A stretch of 64,000 nucleotides of DNA from Toxotes chatareus (taxonomy: Eukaryota > Chordata > Actinopteri > Toxotidae), in contig CM028890.1 in the NCBI GenBank assembly GCA_016801885.1, positions 8,734,001-8,798,000 of the forward strand, in the 5' to 3' direction. Within the stretch, counting starts at the first letter, position 1, and each line of letters begins with the position of its first letter. A model generated the notes under the pieces. It was not told where the DNA came from. It saw only the letters and a program-made list of their open reading frames with translations, and ran no database searches. Below are positions 62,910 to 64,000 of the stretch, piece after piece. The translations under genes were made by a program, and so were the position numbers.

Positions 62910-64000
62910 GGCTGATAATGGTCAGTGGGCGGGTTTTTAAGAAACTGAAAGAGAGGGCCACATTGAATTAATGAGAAATCCAAAAGACTGGTCTCTCATT
63001 TCCCTCCCTCTGCTTGCTCACCCTCCCTCCTCCTCTCCCTGTCCTCCAGCCCCTCTCCCAGTACCTCCCTGTGCACCAGTTTCTGGTCTTTGGACTTTTG
63101 TGAGCTATAGAAGTGGGTCCTAAAATAACAGGGTGCAATGGCACACTTTTCACTTAGTTGTACTGTAGAGTTTCTTATTGTGAGTCTTCAGTTGGATTTT
63201 TTTTTTTTGTGTGAATTTTAAGCATTTTGAGTTTAATTTTTCCAATTTGTGTGTGTGTTTTAGATGAAAATTTTGTAAAAATAACTTTGCATGACTCTGA
63301 ATTTTGCTCCTGTGGACTTAATCATATCATGGACCACTTAGAGCACATAAGGGAGAACCAGAAAAATGCCAAACAACTTCCAGATAGACATTTCAGTTCT
63401 CACCCTTCCTCACACAGACAAGGTTTTAAAGCTTTTACAAGACCACCCAAATGTCATTTCACATGACAGCTGAGTCAAAACAAAAAAAACAACAAAACAA
63501 AACAAAGAAATAGGTTAACATTATGCATTTACTGCCAATGTTGCAAACAAATAAATACGAACCTCTGCAAGCAAATGTTGACACCTAAAGGAGTTTTTAT
63601 TAACCTTAAACAGATAAAAATATGTTGACGGTCACAAAATAAACACACCTTATTTTTGAAAGTGAAAAGACAAATGGGACACATTTCCCACAGATAGAGC
63701 AACAATAACTCATTAACTGAAAAGATATTTGCTAAATAATTATTCGATGTACTTGTGAGCAAAAAAAGTTGAAACAGGGTAAAACATCAACTCTGAGAAA
63801 GGAGCTGCCTGCTGCACCTGGCCCCCAACTCAAGGGGGTGTGACAACAGCAGGCAAGGCCACTGCAAAATATGTCATGGAATTTCCTTTGCTGCTACTGT
63901 GAGTGTCTGCATGTATGTCTGTGTGATTGTTTCTCATGTGAAGGAGTTTATTATTATTTTTAAATGTCTGAGGACTTTGAAGCATCTGATTCAATTCAAA
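62910..64000. other. aqp1aa upstream region
   Basis: Promoter-distal sequence: a pyrimidine-rich stretch (about 62995-63070), then AT-rich DNA. No gene, repeat family or motif that I can support. Confidence 0.5.

Overview
The window is vertebrate, almost certainly a ray-finned (teleost, probably percomorph) fish. Split genes with GT-AG introns, vertebrate protein sequences, fish-type LINE and DNA-transposon debris, and a three-gene aquaporin-1 cluster of the kind known from teleosts all point that way. No species can be named from the sequence alone.

Layout: (1) 224-17160, + strand: rock1 (Rho-associated kinase 1) from coding exon 2 to the stop; exon 1 lies left of the window; 3' UTR to about 18.7 kb. 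(2) 18.7-19.23 kb: intergenic, with one unidentified ORF. (3) 19235-33445: a 14.2 kb block that looks like one non-autonomous hAT-type transposon (short terminal inverted repeats, 8-bp target duplication matching at 7 of 8 bases). It is filled by a 12 kb, roughly 75-bp-unit AT-rich satellite (19604-31620) and a 5'-truncated LINE on the minus strand (31955-33290). (4) 33781-39721, + strand: usp14, complete, 16 coding exons, 491 residues. (5) 46727-40844, - strand: thoc1, complete, 21 coding exons, 654 residues, convergent with usp14; one intron holds a LINE fragment and a palindromic MITE side by side. (6) 46.8-51.2 kb: intergenic with one degenerate DNA-transposon copy. (7) 51.2-62.9 kb, - strand: three tandem four-exon aquaporin-1 genes, read here as aqp1ab1 (53351-51358), aqp1ab2 (55159-53601) and aqp1aa (62809-60791).

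Functionally the genes are unrelated neighbours. ROCK1 drives actomyosin contraction downstream of RhoA. USP14 trims ubiquitin at the proteasome. THOC1 is a core subunit of the THO/TREX mRNA export complex. The aquaporins are plasma-membrane water channels, and duplicated aqp1ab forms are tied to oocyte hydration in marine teleosts. All exon boundaries were read by hand from splice consensus and reading-frame continuity; the coding phase closes in every gene.

The most unusual item is the satellite-filled hAT-like block between rock1 and usp14. Also notable are the roughly 200-bp gap between aqp1ab2 and aqp1ab1, a 45-unit TG repeat just upstream of an aqp1ab2 splice acceptor, and a possible alternative last exon of rock1.
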